This document shows, piece by piece, positions 44,237 to 51,495 of a stretch of 64,000 bases of DNA. Every line of letters starts with the position of its first letter. Positions within the stretch are counted from its first letter, which is position 1. Source of the DNA: 66-474 sp036759545 (GTDB taxonomy: Bacteria > Pseudomonadota > Gammaproteobacteria > Xanthomonadales > Rhodanobacteraceae); NCBI GenBank assembly GCA_036759545.1, contig DAIOUL010000002.1, forward strand, positions 1 through 64,000. The letters are read 5' to 3'. Position numbers and translations under genes: made by a program. The notes beneath the pieces were generated by a model. The model had not been told where the DNA came from. It ran no database searches and saw nothing but the letters and a program-made list of their open reading frames with translations.

Positions 44237-45769
44237 CTAACTTCGTACACGACTATGGCTGCGGCGCTCTTGACATCCCCACTCGCACTGGTCATCAGCG
44301 GCAAGGTTTGTGTTTACTCGCCCACCATTGAGAAAGTTCAATGTGGTGATCTCATTCAGCAGCTGGCATTGGTTCTTTAGGACAGTTTGCTGCAGCAGCC
44401 TCGCCCCGAGAAGCAGTGCGGCTCCTAAGGAAACGAAGCCGGCAGAAAATTGAGTGGGCGGACGCGTCGCAAAATTATTGAGCGTCGCTTCGCCGATACT
44501 TCCGCACTGTGGGTTAGCGAGATATTCCTCGACGGCTTCTACATTCAAGCCTTGCTCGACCAAGAAATCTCTTCGCGCGCCGGGAAGCATCTGACGGAGC
44601 TGTCGTTCGAGCTCACGGATGTTCTCTCCATCACGCTCTTTGGGGTTAAAGCACGCCAGGCAGGCCGCGCCGGGACGCTGCGAGTACCAATTGGTTCGAG
44701 CGGTCATGTCGAGGGTGCTTCCACCCATCAACAACCGTGGCTGCAGCCCCTGGATGTCCTGTCTGGAGATTCCCTTGTCAACGCAGGACGCGACGATCTC
44801 GAATTCAGAGTTGTCGACTTGACGAGCAACATCAGATCTGAGGCCCCGTCGAATATCGGAAACATAAGTTTTCACCGTCCCATCGTATGGGAAGGTCTCA
44901 ATTCCGCACGCCAGCAATGCGGAAGAGATCGCATCCACCTTTTTGTGGGACACATCCTGTGCGCCCGCAAGAAAACAACGATTCAAATTCGTACCGTCGT
45001 AAACGTCATCATCTACCAGAATGAAATATCCCTGGTCGAGCTCCATGTTCTGCATCAAATAGGCGAGACCATTTCCAACTGCGCCCAGACCGAAGATATG
45101 GATAGGACAGAGGCTGAGTCCAGACACCTCAGGGCCATCTTCAAGCGCGCACCAATCTTCATTCGATTCACCGGACCACAAGGAATAGCCCGCTGCGCTC
45201 AAGAAACGACCTCGGGTGATACCCCGGGTGCGTTTGAAGACTTCGCCGGCCGCTAACGTAGCTCCAAAGAAAGGCCCAAGCGGATTTCTCGAGTTGGGAG
45301 AGGCATTGCGAGGGGCTTTGTCGGGCTCACCGACCCATGCGCACCAACCATCGGCAATGACTGTGATTACCTGACGTTCCGCTGATAGCGCGATCGAAGG
45401 AGAAGTGTTGCCGATAAGGATGAGATGATCTGGGTCGTGAACAGTCGCAGATGTGCAGATGGAAACCGCGTCTCCTACGGCCCAGCTCACGAGTGCCTCA
45501 AGGCAGTTGGGGAAGGTTTCAACCGCTTGGCCGTTCGGCAATCTAACTACTGCTGCGGTCGATCTTGCTACCACCTCCAAATGTCTCACTAATCCAACCT
45601 GACGACAAAGAAGATTCACCAGACAAGTGACAAGTAGCTGTCCGGATCGAGAGCTTCCCCACTCATCCGCAACAACAATGCGCACGGACTGAGCATCGGG
45701 CTGAAGCATATGGGATAGGCCGTCGGCGGGGCGAAGATGCCGGTCGCCAATCTTTTTGACGCCGCTCAT
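44237..45769 (-). CDS. E1-like ubiquitin-activating enzyme (ThiF/MoeB fold)
   Basis: A 510-residue protein. The adenylating Rossmann domain starts near 220: HIFGLGAVGNG (nucleotide loop, 227-234) and LVDDDVYDGTNLNR (251-264) with the Asp, Asn and Arg of E1/ThiF enzymes. Cys 370 and 373 (CLAC) with Cys 495 and 499 (CEWGC) form a likely zinc tetrad, and Cys 422 in NPQCGSIG is the best candidate for the thioester cysteine. Residues 1-220 are a separate N-terminal domain, as in other operon-encoded bacterial E1 proteins. It is the last of four overlapping genes (Ubl, E2, JAMM, E1); its start overlaps the JAMM stop by four bases. Confidence 0.9.
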   Translation of the reverse strand: MSGVKKIGDRHLRPADGLSHMLQPDAQSVRIVVADEWGSSRSGQLLVTCLVNLLCRQVGLVRHLEVVARSTAAVVRLPNGQAVETFPNCLEALVSWAVGDAVSICTSATVHDPDHLILIGNTSPSIALSAERQVITVIADGWCAWVGEPDKAPRNASPNSRNPLGPFFGATLAAGEVFKRTRGITRGRFLSAAGYSLWSGESNEDWCALEDGPEVSGLSLCPIHIFGLGAVGNGLAYLMQNMELDQGYFILVDDDVYDGTNLNRCFLAGAQDVSHKKVDAISSALLACGIETFPYDGTVKTYVSDIRRGLRSDVARQVDNSEFEIVASCVDKGISRQDIQGLQPRLLMGGSTLDMTARTNWYSQRPGAACLACFNPKERDGENIRELERQLRQMLPGARRDFLVEQGLNVEAVEEYLANPQCGSIGEATLNNFATRPPTQFSAGFVSLGAALLLGARLLQQTVLKNQCQLLNEITTLNFLNGGRVNTNLAADDQCEWGCQERRSHSRVRS

Positions 45770-46299
45770 CTCAGATCCTCTACCTGGACTTCTCCCGGCA
45801 CAAGAATCACACGCGCTTTCGCTGACTGCTCGTCGAGGAGATGCCAGTACTCATTCTGCCACTCGTGCACACCCACCCCGCTTGGAAATGCTGGAGCATG
45901 GTTCCCGTAGAAAGGAAACACCATCGATAGTGCCTTCCTGCTGCTCGCCATTTCATCGTCGTATCTTGAGTGCTCAACGTTTGCACCAGGATGACTGTGA
46001 ATTTGCGCCAAGGGCTTCCAGATATCGGGCAGGCGGCGAACCACTTCAGTCAAGGCCTGCGCCGAAACCAAATAATTTCCCCAGCTCATTCGCTGGCGCG
46101 GGGCGACGACATAAGCCACTGTGCCGTTCCCAGCGGCATCTCGAACTCCGTACCACAGCACTCCACTTTCACGACGTCTTGCGGCTCTTAGCAGAGCAAG
46201 TGTCGATGTCAAGGCCGAGAACGGAACCCGAAGCTGAAGGCCATTGGGCTCGTACGCTCGCGCCGATGGTGGACGTAAGACGTCGTCTTCATTGTCCAT
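45766..46299 (-). CDS. JAMM/MPN+ (JAB) isopeptidase of the ubiquitin-like operon
   Basis: A 177-residue single-domain metalloprotease. The complete JAMM set is visible: Glu 44 (RRRESGVLWYG), His 101 and His 103 in QIHSHPGANVEH, Ser 111 and Asp 114 (SRYDDEM), with the canonical ten residues between the second His and the Asp. Such enzymes trim the tail of a ubiquitin-like precursor or remove it from targets. Its gene overlaps E2 by 11 bases and E1 by four bases. It differs from RadC-type JAMM proteins in having no N-terminal helical extension. Confidence 0.9.
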   Translation of the reverse strand: MDNEDDVLRPPSARAYEPNGLQLRVPFSALTSTLALLRAARRRESGVLWYGVRDAAGNGTVAYVVAPRQRMSWGNYLVSAQALTEVVRRLPDIWKPLAQIHSHPGANVEHSRYDDEMASSRKALSMVFPFYGNHAPAFPSGVGVHEWQNEYWHLLDEQSAKARVILVPGEVQVEDLR

Positions 46300-46810
46300 G
46301 TTTTGGAAACGGTCCTTGGTAGAAAGAAGCCATTGCTCTCTTTATTGCGTTGACGGTGGTCCAGAAGTTATTGGTTTCGGACCACAGGTGCTCTTGCGCG
46401 ACGTTGTGCTTTATTTCGTAGAACTCCAGAGTGGCCGAACAACAAATGAGCTGGATCTTGTTTGTACCGTGTGGGTAGGCAACATGTGTCCGGCATTCTC
46501 CGCTCGTAAGCTGCGGAACAAAGTGCTGATCCTGCGGGTAGGAGTAACTCAGCGTCTCCGGATTCACGAACTGCGCGCTGGGAGGCCAAGTCCGATATGC
46601 ATGGAAGCCCAAACGCAGCAGATAATCGTCGGTGTTCCCTTGGTGCACCCCGGAGATCGGGATTAGCAACGTGAGCTTATTCGGGCGCGACCACCCTAAC
46701 TCTTCAATCGAAGTCGCACCGAGCATTCTCAAAACGCGCGGCAGATCCTCCTCCAAGGCCGCCGCGCCCGCCGCGGGATCTATCGCCGGAGATTCGTTGA
46801 TTTGCGCCAT
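46289..46810 (-). CDS. E2-like ubiquitin-conjugating protein (UBC fold)
   Basis: A 173-residue protein in the position and size of a bacterial E2. The segment FHAYRTWPPSAQFVNPETL (69-87) corresponds to the YPxxPP strand of UBC domains. NKIQLICCSATLEFYE (117-132) aligns with the active-site GxICL...W block, making Cys 123 the likely thioester cysteine, with a second Cys 124 beside it. Helices EHLWSETNNFW and VNAIKRAMASF form the C-terminal end. The match is by pattern and context; sequence similarity to eukaryotic E2 is low. The ATG immediately follows the TAG of the Ubl gene. Confidence 0.75.
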   Translation of the reverse strand: MAQINESPAIDPAAGAAALEEDLPRVLRMLGATSIEELGWSRPNKLTLLIPISGVHQGNTDDYLLRLGFHAYRTWPPSAQFVNPETLSYSYPQDQHFVPQLTSGECRTHVAYPHGTNKIQLICCSATLEFYEIKHNVAQEHLWSETNNFWTTVNAIKRAMASFYQGPFPKHGQ

Positions 46811-47113
46811 CTAGGCGCCTCCAGTCTCCGACGCGATGCTGAACCGGTAATCGGTAATAACGCCTTGATCACGTGCTTGTTCCAGCGTCAACCCGAGATC
46901 ACCCATCAGAGATTTCGGATGGTGCCCAGCCGTTTGGAAAACGTCCTTGGCTCTGCGCGCGATCTTGAGTTCTACATACGACTTGTCCCAGACCTGCGCT
47001 AAGGTGGCGGTAATAGATTCGGAGAACGTGACCTTCTCGGCTTCTTTGATGTCCTGGACATGGACCTCAACGTGCTTGGGGTGCCGCTTGGATTCTTCTG
47101 CTTGCTCATTCAC
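46811..47113 (-). CDS. Ubiquitin-like modifier candidate ending in Gly-Gly-Ala
   Basis: A 100-residue protein, first gene of the operon. After a charged N-terminus it has a beta-strand pair (HVEVHVQDIKEAEKVTFSES), a helix-strand stretch (TLAQVWDKSYVELKIARRAK) and a last strand ending ITDYRFSIASETGGA. This order suits a beta-grasp fold. The C-terminus SETGGA places a diglycine one residue from the end, so a single Ala would need removal to expose Gly-Gly, a job for the JAMM enzyme two genes on. There is one predicted Ubl unit, not a tandem. Fold assignment is inference from context, size and tail. Confidence 0.75.
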   Translation of the reverse strand: MNEQAEESKRHPKHVEVHVQDIKEAEKVTFSESITATLAQVWDKSYVELKIARRAKDVFQTAGHHPKSLMGDLGLTLEQARDQGVITDYRFSIASETGGA

Positions 47114-47272
47114 TGGAGTGATCCTTCTTGACTGGGGTCTTCAGATATGATTCTATTCGTTGCAGCTGTAGGACGTATTCGATGAGAAACGTATCGTCTT
47201 ACGTGCGAAACACTCTACTCGGCAGCGCCTGAGCCGTCAAGACTTGGGCGTTTTTTCGCGCACGGAGAAAAA
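47114..47272. promoter_or_regulatory. Divergent control region between the Ubl operon and the HTH/protease pair
   Basis: This 159-base gap must contain both promoters and any HTH-protein operator. The word ACGT(A) recurs at 47173, 47189 and 47201, a possible operator array. GGAG lies eight bases before the HTH GTG start. Confidence 0.5.
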
Positions 47273-47623
47273 GTGGAATTAAAAATCAATGATTTAGGAA
47301 AGATGGTTGCCGATAAGCGCGGAACTCGTGGGGTTAGGGCAGCCGCTTTAGAAGCAGGCGTGAGCCCCGCGACACTCTCCAGGGTGGAGAACGGCCACAT
47401 GCCCGATCTCGCCACTTTTGCCAGACTATGTAAGTGGGTCGAACGAGATCCGCGCGAGTTCTTAGGCATGGAGCTGAGCAACGACCAAGCGACAACCCCA
47501 ACGGCGGTTGTGCATTTCAAGAAAAAGAAGACAGTCGCAATGGACACTGCAACCGCGCTGGGACATTTGATCATTGCTGCGCAGAATGCATTGCGTGCGC
47601 GTGAAAGCCTTCTGGGCAAGTGA
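47273..47623 (+). CDS. XRE-family HTH regulator (CapH-like role proposed)
   Basis: A 116-residue protein. Residues about 5-62 form an XRE helix-turn-helix: DLGKMVADKRGTRGVRAAAL, EAGVSPATLSRVENGHMPDL, TFARLCKWVERDPREFLG. The C-terminal 50 residues (VHFKKKKTVAMDTATALGHL) form a basic tail and helix. GTG start with GGAG at good spacing. It lies head-to-head with the Ubl operon, and its stop is three bases before the start of an ImmA/IrrE protease. Short HTH proteins paired with such a protease (CapH-CapP) repress anti-phage operons until DNA damage triggers cleavage; the same logic is proposed here. Confidence 0.88.
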   Translation: MELKINDLGKMVADKRGTRGVRAAALEAGVSPATLSRVENGHMPDLATFARLCKWVERDPREFLGMELSNDQATTPTAVVHFKKKKTVAMDTATALGHLIIAAQNALRARESLLGK

Positions 47624-47626
47624 CCC

Positions 47627-48190
47627 TTGCGACGTGGCTTCAAAGCTCAAGCGGAAAAGAACGCCGCAGCAGCGAGAGCTGCGCTGCAGCTGGCAGAGAT
47701 TGCGCCTCTGGACCCTTGGGAGTATGCCGCGCATCTCAACGTGACCATTCTCGATTTCGAGACACTTGGCTTGAATACTCAAGTGACTCGTCAATTGATA
47801 GAGGTCGATGCTTCAAGTTGGTCAGCAATGACCTTGCAAGAGGGAAATGCTTTTGCGATCGTGATCAACCCTGTCCACGCAAAAGTGCGGCAGCGGAGCG
47901 ATCTCATGCATGAGTTGTCGCACATTCTCCTGCGGCATGTTCCCGCTCGCGTAGATGTCGCCCCATCAAAACTGTTGCTCCTGAGTGACTACTCCGACGA
48001 GCAGGAGCAAGAAGCAGATTGGCAGGCGGGAGCACTCCTAGTGCCTCGGGATGGGTTACTGCGTTTGCGCTCGCGCCGGCAAAGCGCGGCAGATATTGCA
48101 GAGCATTTTGGAGTCAGCGCCGCACTTTGCGAATGGCGCTTGCGCATGACTGGAGTGGATGTCCAAATGCGTCGCTCTACGAACGGCTGA
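47627..48190 (+). CDS. ImmA/IrrE-family zinc metallopeptidase (CapP-like role proposed)
   Basis: A 187-residue protease. The zinc motif HELSH lies in DLMHELSHILLRHVP (His residues near 90 and 94) and the third ligand is likely Glu in EQEADWQAGALLVPR, the usual ImmA/IrrE pattern. The C-terminal helices (AADIAEHFGVSAALCEWRLR) resemble the winged-helix-like end of the family. No ATG or GTG is available: the preceding in-frame codon set starts at the HTH stop TGA (47621), so the TTG at 47627 is the only reasonable start. ImmA/IrrE enzymes cleave their partner repressor. It shares transcription with the HTH gene. Confidence 0.9.
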   Translation: MRRGFKAQAEKNAAAARAALQLAEIAPLDPWEYAAHLNVTILDFETLGLNTQVTRQLIEVDASSWSAMTLQEGNAFAIVINPVHAKVRQRSDLMHELSHILLRHVPARVDVAPSKLLLLSDYSDEQEQEADWQAGALLVPRDGLLRLRSRRQSAADIAEHFGVSAALCEWRLRMTGVDVQMRRSTNG

Positions 48191-48221
48191 TGCTATTCAA
48201 TGGTAGTGGTATAGGGGAAAA

Positions 48222-48242
48222 CGCGGGCTATATAAGCCCGCG
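48222..48242 (-). terminator. Rho-independent terminator of radC-like gene
   Basis: CGCGGGCT and AGCCCGCG pair perfectly over eight bases with an ATATA loop. On the minus strand the hairpin is followed by TTTTCCCC, and it overlaps the radC-like stop codon. It lies between two convergent genes, so it may also serve the protease gene, though without a T-run on that side. Confidence 0.7.
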
Positions 48243-48710
48243 CTGCGCCATGGAGGTCGCCGTCTCGCCGATGACGAAGTGGTCGAGGACGCGAACGCCA
48301 ATGAGAACCAGAGCATCGCGCAGCTCGCGCGTGATCGCGCGATCCGCCGCGGAAGGTTCTGAGACACCCGAAGGGTGATTGTGCGCGAAGATCACGGCGG
48401 CGGCATTGTGCCGGATGGAGGCGCGTACGACCTCACGCGGATGAACTGAAGCGCCATCGAGCGTGCCATTGAAGAGCTTTTCGCACGCGATGACGCGATG
48501 GCGATTGTCGAGGAAGATGCAGTGAAACTCTTCGTGCGGCAGCGCGCCAAGTCGAATGCGCAGGAACTGTTCGGTGTCGCGCGGACTCTTCAACTCGGCC
48601 TGGCGCTCGAGCCGCCGGCGTAGGATGTCTTCCGCAGCAACGAGAATCTCGTGTTCGCAAAACGGTGTGGTGACGTGATAGTCGTTCAACATGTCGCGGC
48701 GGTGACTCAT
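48228..48710 (-). CDS. RadC family JAB-domain protein
   Basis: A 160-residue protein with the MPN/JAMM motif of RadC: VIFAHNHPSGVSEPSAADRAITREL (His-x-His-Pro...Ser...Asp) and the upstream Glu in GALPHEEFHCIFLDNRHR. It lacks the N-terminal helix-hairpin-helix half of chromosomal RadC; this short form is typical of mobile elements. The name comes from an old radiation phenotype that was later retracted, and its function is not known. The ATG at 48710 is preferred: the frame continues upstream but is Arg-rich and unlike protein. Confidence 0.9.
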   Translation of the reverse strand: MSHRRDMLNDYHVTTPFCEHEILVAAEDILRRRLERQAELKSPRDTEQFLRIRLGALPHEEFHCIFLDNRHRVIACEKLFNGTLDGASVHPREVVRASIRHNAAAVIFAHNHPSGVSEPSAADRAITRELRDALVLIGVRVLDHFVIGETATSMAQRGLI

Positions 48711-49104
48711 GTCTGATCTCCTTCGGCGCTGGATTGCACCGTGGGAAGTCAGGCGCGTAGCGGGATAGCACCAGCGCACCGCAAGCAAGCGCGCAGCGCG
48801 CAGCGGCGGGCGGAACGCAGTGGAGCACCCCTTGCGGGTTGCGCGGTGCGACCGCGAAGCAATGATGACCACGATAAGGTGCAATTCCCCGCACGAAGAC
48901 AGACATGCAAAGCGGAGCCGCGATCGGCGAATACACGAATCTGTGTTTGCGAGAGACGCGGCGGTGAGTTTCCTGCGTTGCGGAGCGCCAGCGAATCAGC
49001 GCGCGAACACTTCTTGTTCCAGCATTCGCCTAAGCGCAACCACGACCGATGCGGACGAAGCACGCGCCGCAGAGCCGAATTATTCAGTGATCGGCAGAAG
49101 TGCT
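48711..49104. other. Non-coding stretch between radC-like and RES toxin genes
   Basis: About 390 bases without a supported gene; possible frames have poor codon use. The stretch 48780-48830 is rich in GCGC/GCAGC repeats. It should contain the radC-like promoter (minus strand) and the end of the toxin transcript lies beyond it. No tRNA or repeat was recognised. Confidence 0.4.
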
Positions 49105-49575
49105 CTATGAACGCAAGCGATCGTCGTAGATGAACCTACGCACCCTCGTGGCCTTGCAGCGCTTTGCATCCGGATGAGCTGGATTGATCAAGATGTTCAG
49201 CTCCTCGGGGACGATCACCGAAGGCACCCGAAGAATCGCACTCACCCCTGAGCGCACCCATGTTTCGCCGACCTCGATGGACGTCAGCCCGGCAGGCTGT
49301 GCATCCCATCCAACCGGAGGCCTCGCAATCTCGGTCGCCTCATTGAACACTTCATCCGGAATGTCGATGCGGATGAGATAGCGATTCAATGGAAGCGAGT
49401 GGGTGCCGATGTGGACCAAAGTTTCCAATACGGCCAGCCCGATGTTCGGCGACGAATAGACGATCGCCGTCCCTTTGTCGTTCCAGCGTCCGCCGGTGTC
49501 CTTCGCTCCGGCGCCGGTCATGTCATCGCAGTGGTAGCTCCTCGCTTCGACGGCGATACGCCAAGCGGTGGCCAT
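49105..49575 (-). CDS. RES-domain toxin
   Basis: A 156-residue toxin of the RES family, whose members degrade cellular NAD+. The family features are present: WRIAVEARSY with Arg 6, GGRWNDKGTAIVYSS (Arg 30, Tyr 40) and the helix IGLAVLETLVH (Glu 51) that together line the active site. It lies immediately downstream of its antitoxin gene and overlaps it by four bases (ATGA). Length is typical. Confidence 0.9.
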   Translation of the reverse strand: MATAWRIAVEARSYHCDDMTGAGAKDTGGRWNDKGTAIVYSSPNIGLAVLETLVHIGTHSLPLNRYLIRIDIPDEVFNEATEIARPPVGWDAQPAGLTSIEVGETWVRSGVSAILRVPSVIVPEELNILINPAHPDAKRCKATRVRRFIYDDRLRS

Positions 49576-50144
49576 CAGGCGTACGCGCCCGATTGCGATT
49601 GTTGCAGAATTTTCAGGACTTCCTGGGCGCCGACTGCCGTATCAAGCAACTCGGCCGGTTTGCGATCGCCTAGCGCCGGAACGGGTGTCTGCACCCACTC
49701 ACCGACCCACTTCGCCGCATCGAATCCTTCCGGATTGCCGCTCTCATCGACGATGCGCTGTGCTTCACCGATCAGCTTGCTGACATCCAACACACGCTCG
49801 CTCTCCGATGGCGACAACGGCTTGTCGTTTTGCAGCTTGCGATGAACAGACTGGATAGCGACCCCCGTCCATCGGCTGAAAGTCTTTTGATCCGTTCCCA
49901 GATCCTTCGCGATTCTTTTGAAGACTTCGGGCGAGACTCCGTAGCGCAGCACTTCGACCAAGAATCCCGGTTCTGCTCGACGGATCATGGTGTAGGTGTC
50001 GCGATCGAAGTCGTCCCTGCCCGTCAGCTTGCGCGCGAGGCCTTTATTAGTCTCCAACATCGCACTTCCCGAGCTGGTTTGAGCGTACGCAGTAAACCGA
50101 CCCGCCGCGGCGGACCTCTCGCTTCTCCGAAGAGCCTTACTCAT
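49575..50144 (-). CDS. Xre/MbcA/ParS-family antitoxin (DUF2384)
   Basis: A 189-residue antitoxin. The middle has an Xre-like helix-turn-helix (FLVEVLRYGVSPEVFKRIAK, TFSRWTGVAIQSVHRKL) and the C-terminus matches the MbcA/ParS toxin-binding region (SERVLDVSKLIGEAQRIVDE, GFDAAKWVGEWVQTPVPALG, PAELLDTAVGAQEVLKILQ). The ATG at 50144 has AAAGGAG before it; a longer frame runs to 50243 with no such site. It pairs with the RES toxin and probably represses the pair. The module can stabilise the mobile element. Confidence 0.9.
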   Translation of the reverse strand: MSKALRRSERSAAAGRFTAYAQTSSGSAMLETNKGLARKLTGRDDFDRDTYTMIRRAEPGFLVEVLRYGVSPEVFKRIAKDLGTDQKTFSRWTGVAIQSVHRKLQNDKPLSPSESERVLDVSKLIGEAQRIVDESGNPEGFDAAKWVGEWVQTPVPALGDRKPAELLDTAVGAQEVLKILQQSQSGAYA

Positions 50145-50312
50145 CGTCGTCTCCTTTGAGAGCAGATTATAACTCATTTGAGACAGCAATGTTTGCCGGC
50201 AAAACCCCTCAAAGAAGTCGCAAGTCGAATCCTGTCCTCCCAAGCCATTCCAATGTCAAGGCTTCGCATCACCATGGCGTCTGAGAATTTACTGATGCAC
50301 CGCAAATTCAGC

Positions 50313-50360
50313 TTGACACAACGGTGTTCTTTGACCTACCTTTGAAAAAACGCCAATAAA
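50313..50360 (+). promoter_or_regulatory. Candidate promoter(s) of the type IV secretion operon
   Basis: Two -35-like words lie in tandem: TTGACA at 50313-50318 and TTGACC at 50331-50336. The second is followed after 18 bases by AATAAA (50355-50360), four matches to the -10 box. T-runs and an AT-rich leader follow up to the first gene at 50411. Confidence 0.4.
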
Positions 50361-50410
50361 CGTAGCAGTTTTTTTGCGTTTTTTTATAAACAAACAAGAA
50401 GAATTTTGGC

Positions 50411-50911
50411 ATGCGCTTTCCTGCCCGTCTCACTTGCTTGGCCTTCACCTCCATCGCCCTTGCCCCCGCTTGGGCGGGTCCCGCGTCGGTGGAATCAAAC
50501 ATTGACCGGGCCATCGAGCAGGCAAACGCGATGGTAAAGCTCGGCGTGTCGCAACCCGAAATCGAACGATGGCTGCTGCAGCAAGTGCAAGGCGACAGCG
50601 ACCCCGGCCAAGACTCCCCGGCGACCGTGACAGTCCAGACGGCGCCACCCACGTGGGACGTGTACGCCACCGCCGCTTGGGTGGAGCAGAAAACGGCCAT
50701 GACCGGGGGTGCCGAATCGCAGGGGGAAAACGTTTACATCAGGACTAGACTCGACACGAGCCAGGCGGACGAGGGCCTTATTTATGGCCAAGCCGAAAAA
50801 GCCGATGTCGATCAGCGAGGGACTGAAGCGGCGGACCCTCTACATGCCCCGAACTCCGCGCAGCGAACCGACGATGTACGAGTCGGAGCTGGCGGACCAA
50901 CTCGCCAATAA
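50411..50911 (+). CDS. Exported protein at the head of the T4SS operon
   Basis: A 166-residue frame. The first 22 residues are a signal peptide (FPARLTCLAFTSIALAPAWA, cleavage after AWA), followed by a helical stretch (SNIDRAIEQANAMVKLGVSQ). The part after about residue 124 overlaps the next gene in another frame and looks less protein-like (DVDQRGTEAADPLHAPNSAQ). Either the genes overlap by 128 bases or this one is read in truncated form. No lytic transglycosylase (VirB1) motif is present. I do not recognise the family; position suggests an accessory transfer protein. Confidence 0.55.
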   Translation: MRFPARLTCLAFTSIALAPAWAGPASVESNIDRAIEQANAMVKLGVSQPEIERWLLQQVQGDSDPGQDSPATVTVQTAPPTWDVYATAAWVEQKTAMTGGAESQGENVYIRTRLDTSQADEGLIYGQAEKADVDQRGTEAADPLHAPNSAQRTDDVRVGAGGPTRQ

Positions 50912-51113
50912 CGCCATTCGTCAGCTATGCATCTTCCAGACGGAAGAAGGTTTCAGCCTGAAGGCCTTGCCCATCTGGAAAGATGAGTTCATCACTCTGA
51001 TCGGAACCGCCACGAAGGAGCCTCGCCAATACAAGTCCCTCGACCGTCTGCTCCGCACCATTCAGCAACACGGACCACTGCCGCCGACGCTGCTGCTCGG
51101 CACGCACAAGTGA
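50784..51113 (+). CDS. Small basic protein of the transfer region
   Basis: A 109-residue soluble protein: basic N-terminus MAKPKKPMSISEGLKRRTLY, then a compact domain (SELADQLANNAIRQLCIFQT, GFSLKALPIWKDEFITLIGT, YKSLDRLLRTIQQHGPLPPT). Small proteins like this often sit before virB2 on conjugative plasmids and integrative elements as partition- or transfer-associated proteins of unknown role. Codon use supports it better than the overlapping upstream frame. The ATG at 50784 is the first plausible start, with no strong ribosome site. Confidence 0.65.
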   Translation: MAKPKKPMSISEGLKRRTLYMPRTPRSEPTMYESELADQLANNAIRQLCIFQTEEGFSLKALPIWKDEFITLIGTATKEPRQYKSLDRLLRTIQQHGPLPPTLLLGTHK

Positions 51114-51145
51114 TCTAGCACTTCCACTCATTCTTGGAGATTGAA

Positions 51146-51493
51146 ATGGCGTCAACCCGCCTGGCTTCGTGCGGCCCGTTTTTGCAACGCAACGCCGGTT
51201 ACTTGCAGTGCTTTCTGAGTTTGACCTTCATGGTGTGCAGCGCGGTGATGCCGCATCTGGCCTTGGCGCAAGACGCGGGTGGCATGGATCTGTGCACCAA
51301 GGCGAACAGTGCGCTGACCTGGATCAAAGAAGGCGTGTTCTTCATCCTGATCGTGGCGGTCATGGGTTCTGGTGTGTTGGCCGCCTTCGGCCGCATGTCC
51401 TGGCACACGGTCGGTCAGGTACTGATCGGTGCGATCGTCGCCGGTGTGGCAACCGAAGTCGTCACCGCCTTGTACGGCTCGGGTGGGTGCTGA
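51146..51493 (+). CDS. virB2: VirB2-type pilin
   Basis: A 115-residue prepilin. Signal peptide ends at HLALAQ (about residue 41), followed by a short mature pilin with two hydrophobic helices (GVFFILIVAVMGSGVLAAFG, VGQVLIGAIVAGVATEVVTAL). Two Cys (CTKA and the terminal GGC) are present in the mature chain. GGAG lies seven bases before the ATG. It begins the ordered virB2-virB11 series; virB3 follows two bases downstream. Confidence 0.88.
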   Translation: MASTRLASCGPFLQRNAGYLQCFLSLTFMVCSAVMPHLALAQDAGGMDLCTKANSALTWIKEGVFFILIVAVMGSGVLAAFGRMSWHTVGQVLIGAIVAGVATEVVTALYGSGGC

Positions 51494-51495
51494 GC

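Noticed and set aside
44237..45769. Housekeeping ThiF/MoeB in cofactor synthesis
   Set aside because: It sits in an operon with UBC-like and JAMM proteins, carries an extra N-terminal domain and has no thiS/moaD neighbour.
48711..49104. Possible small genes in the gap between radC-like and RES genes
   Set aside because: Frames on both strands are short, rich in Arg/Ser/Cys and lack starts with ribosome sites.
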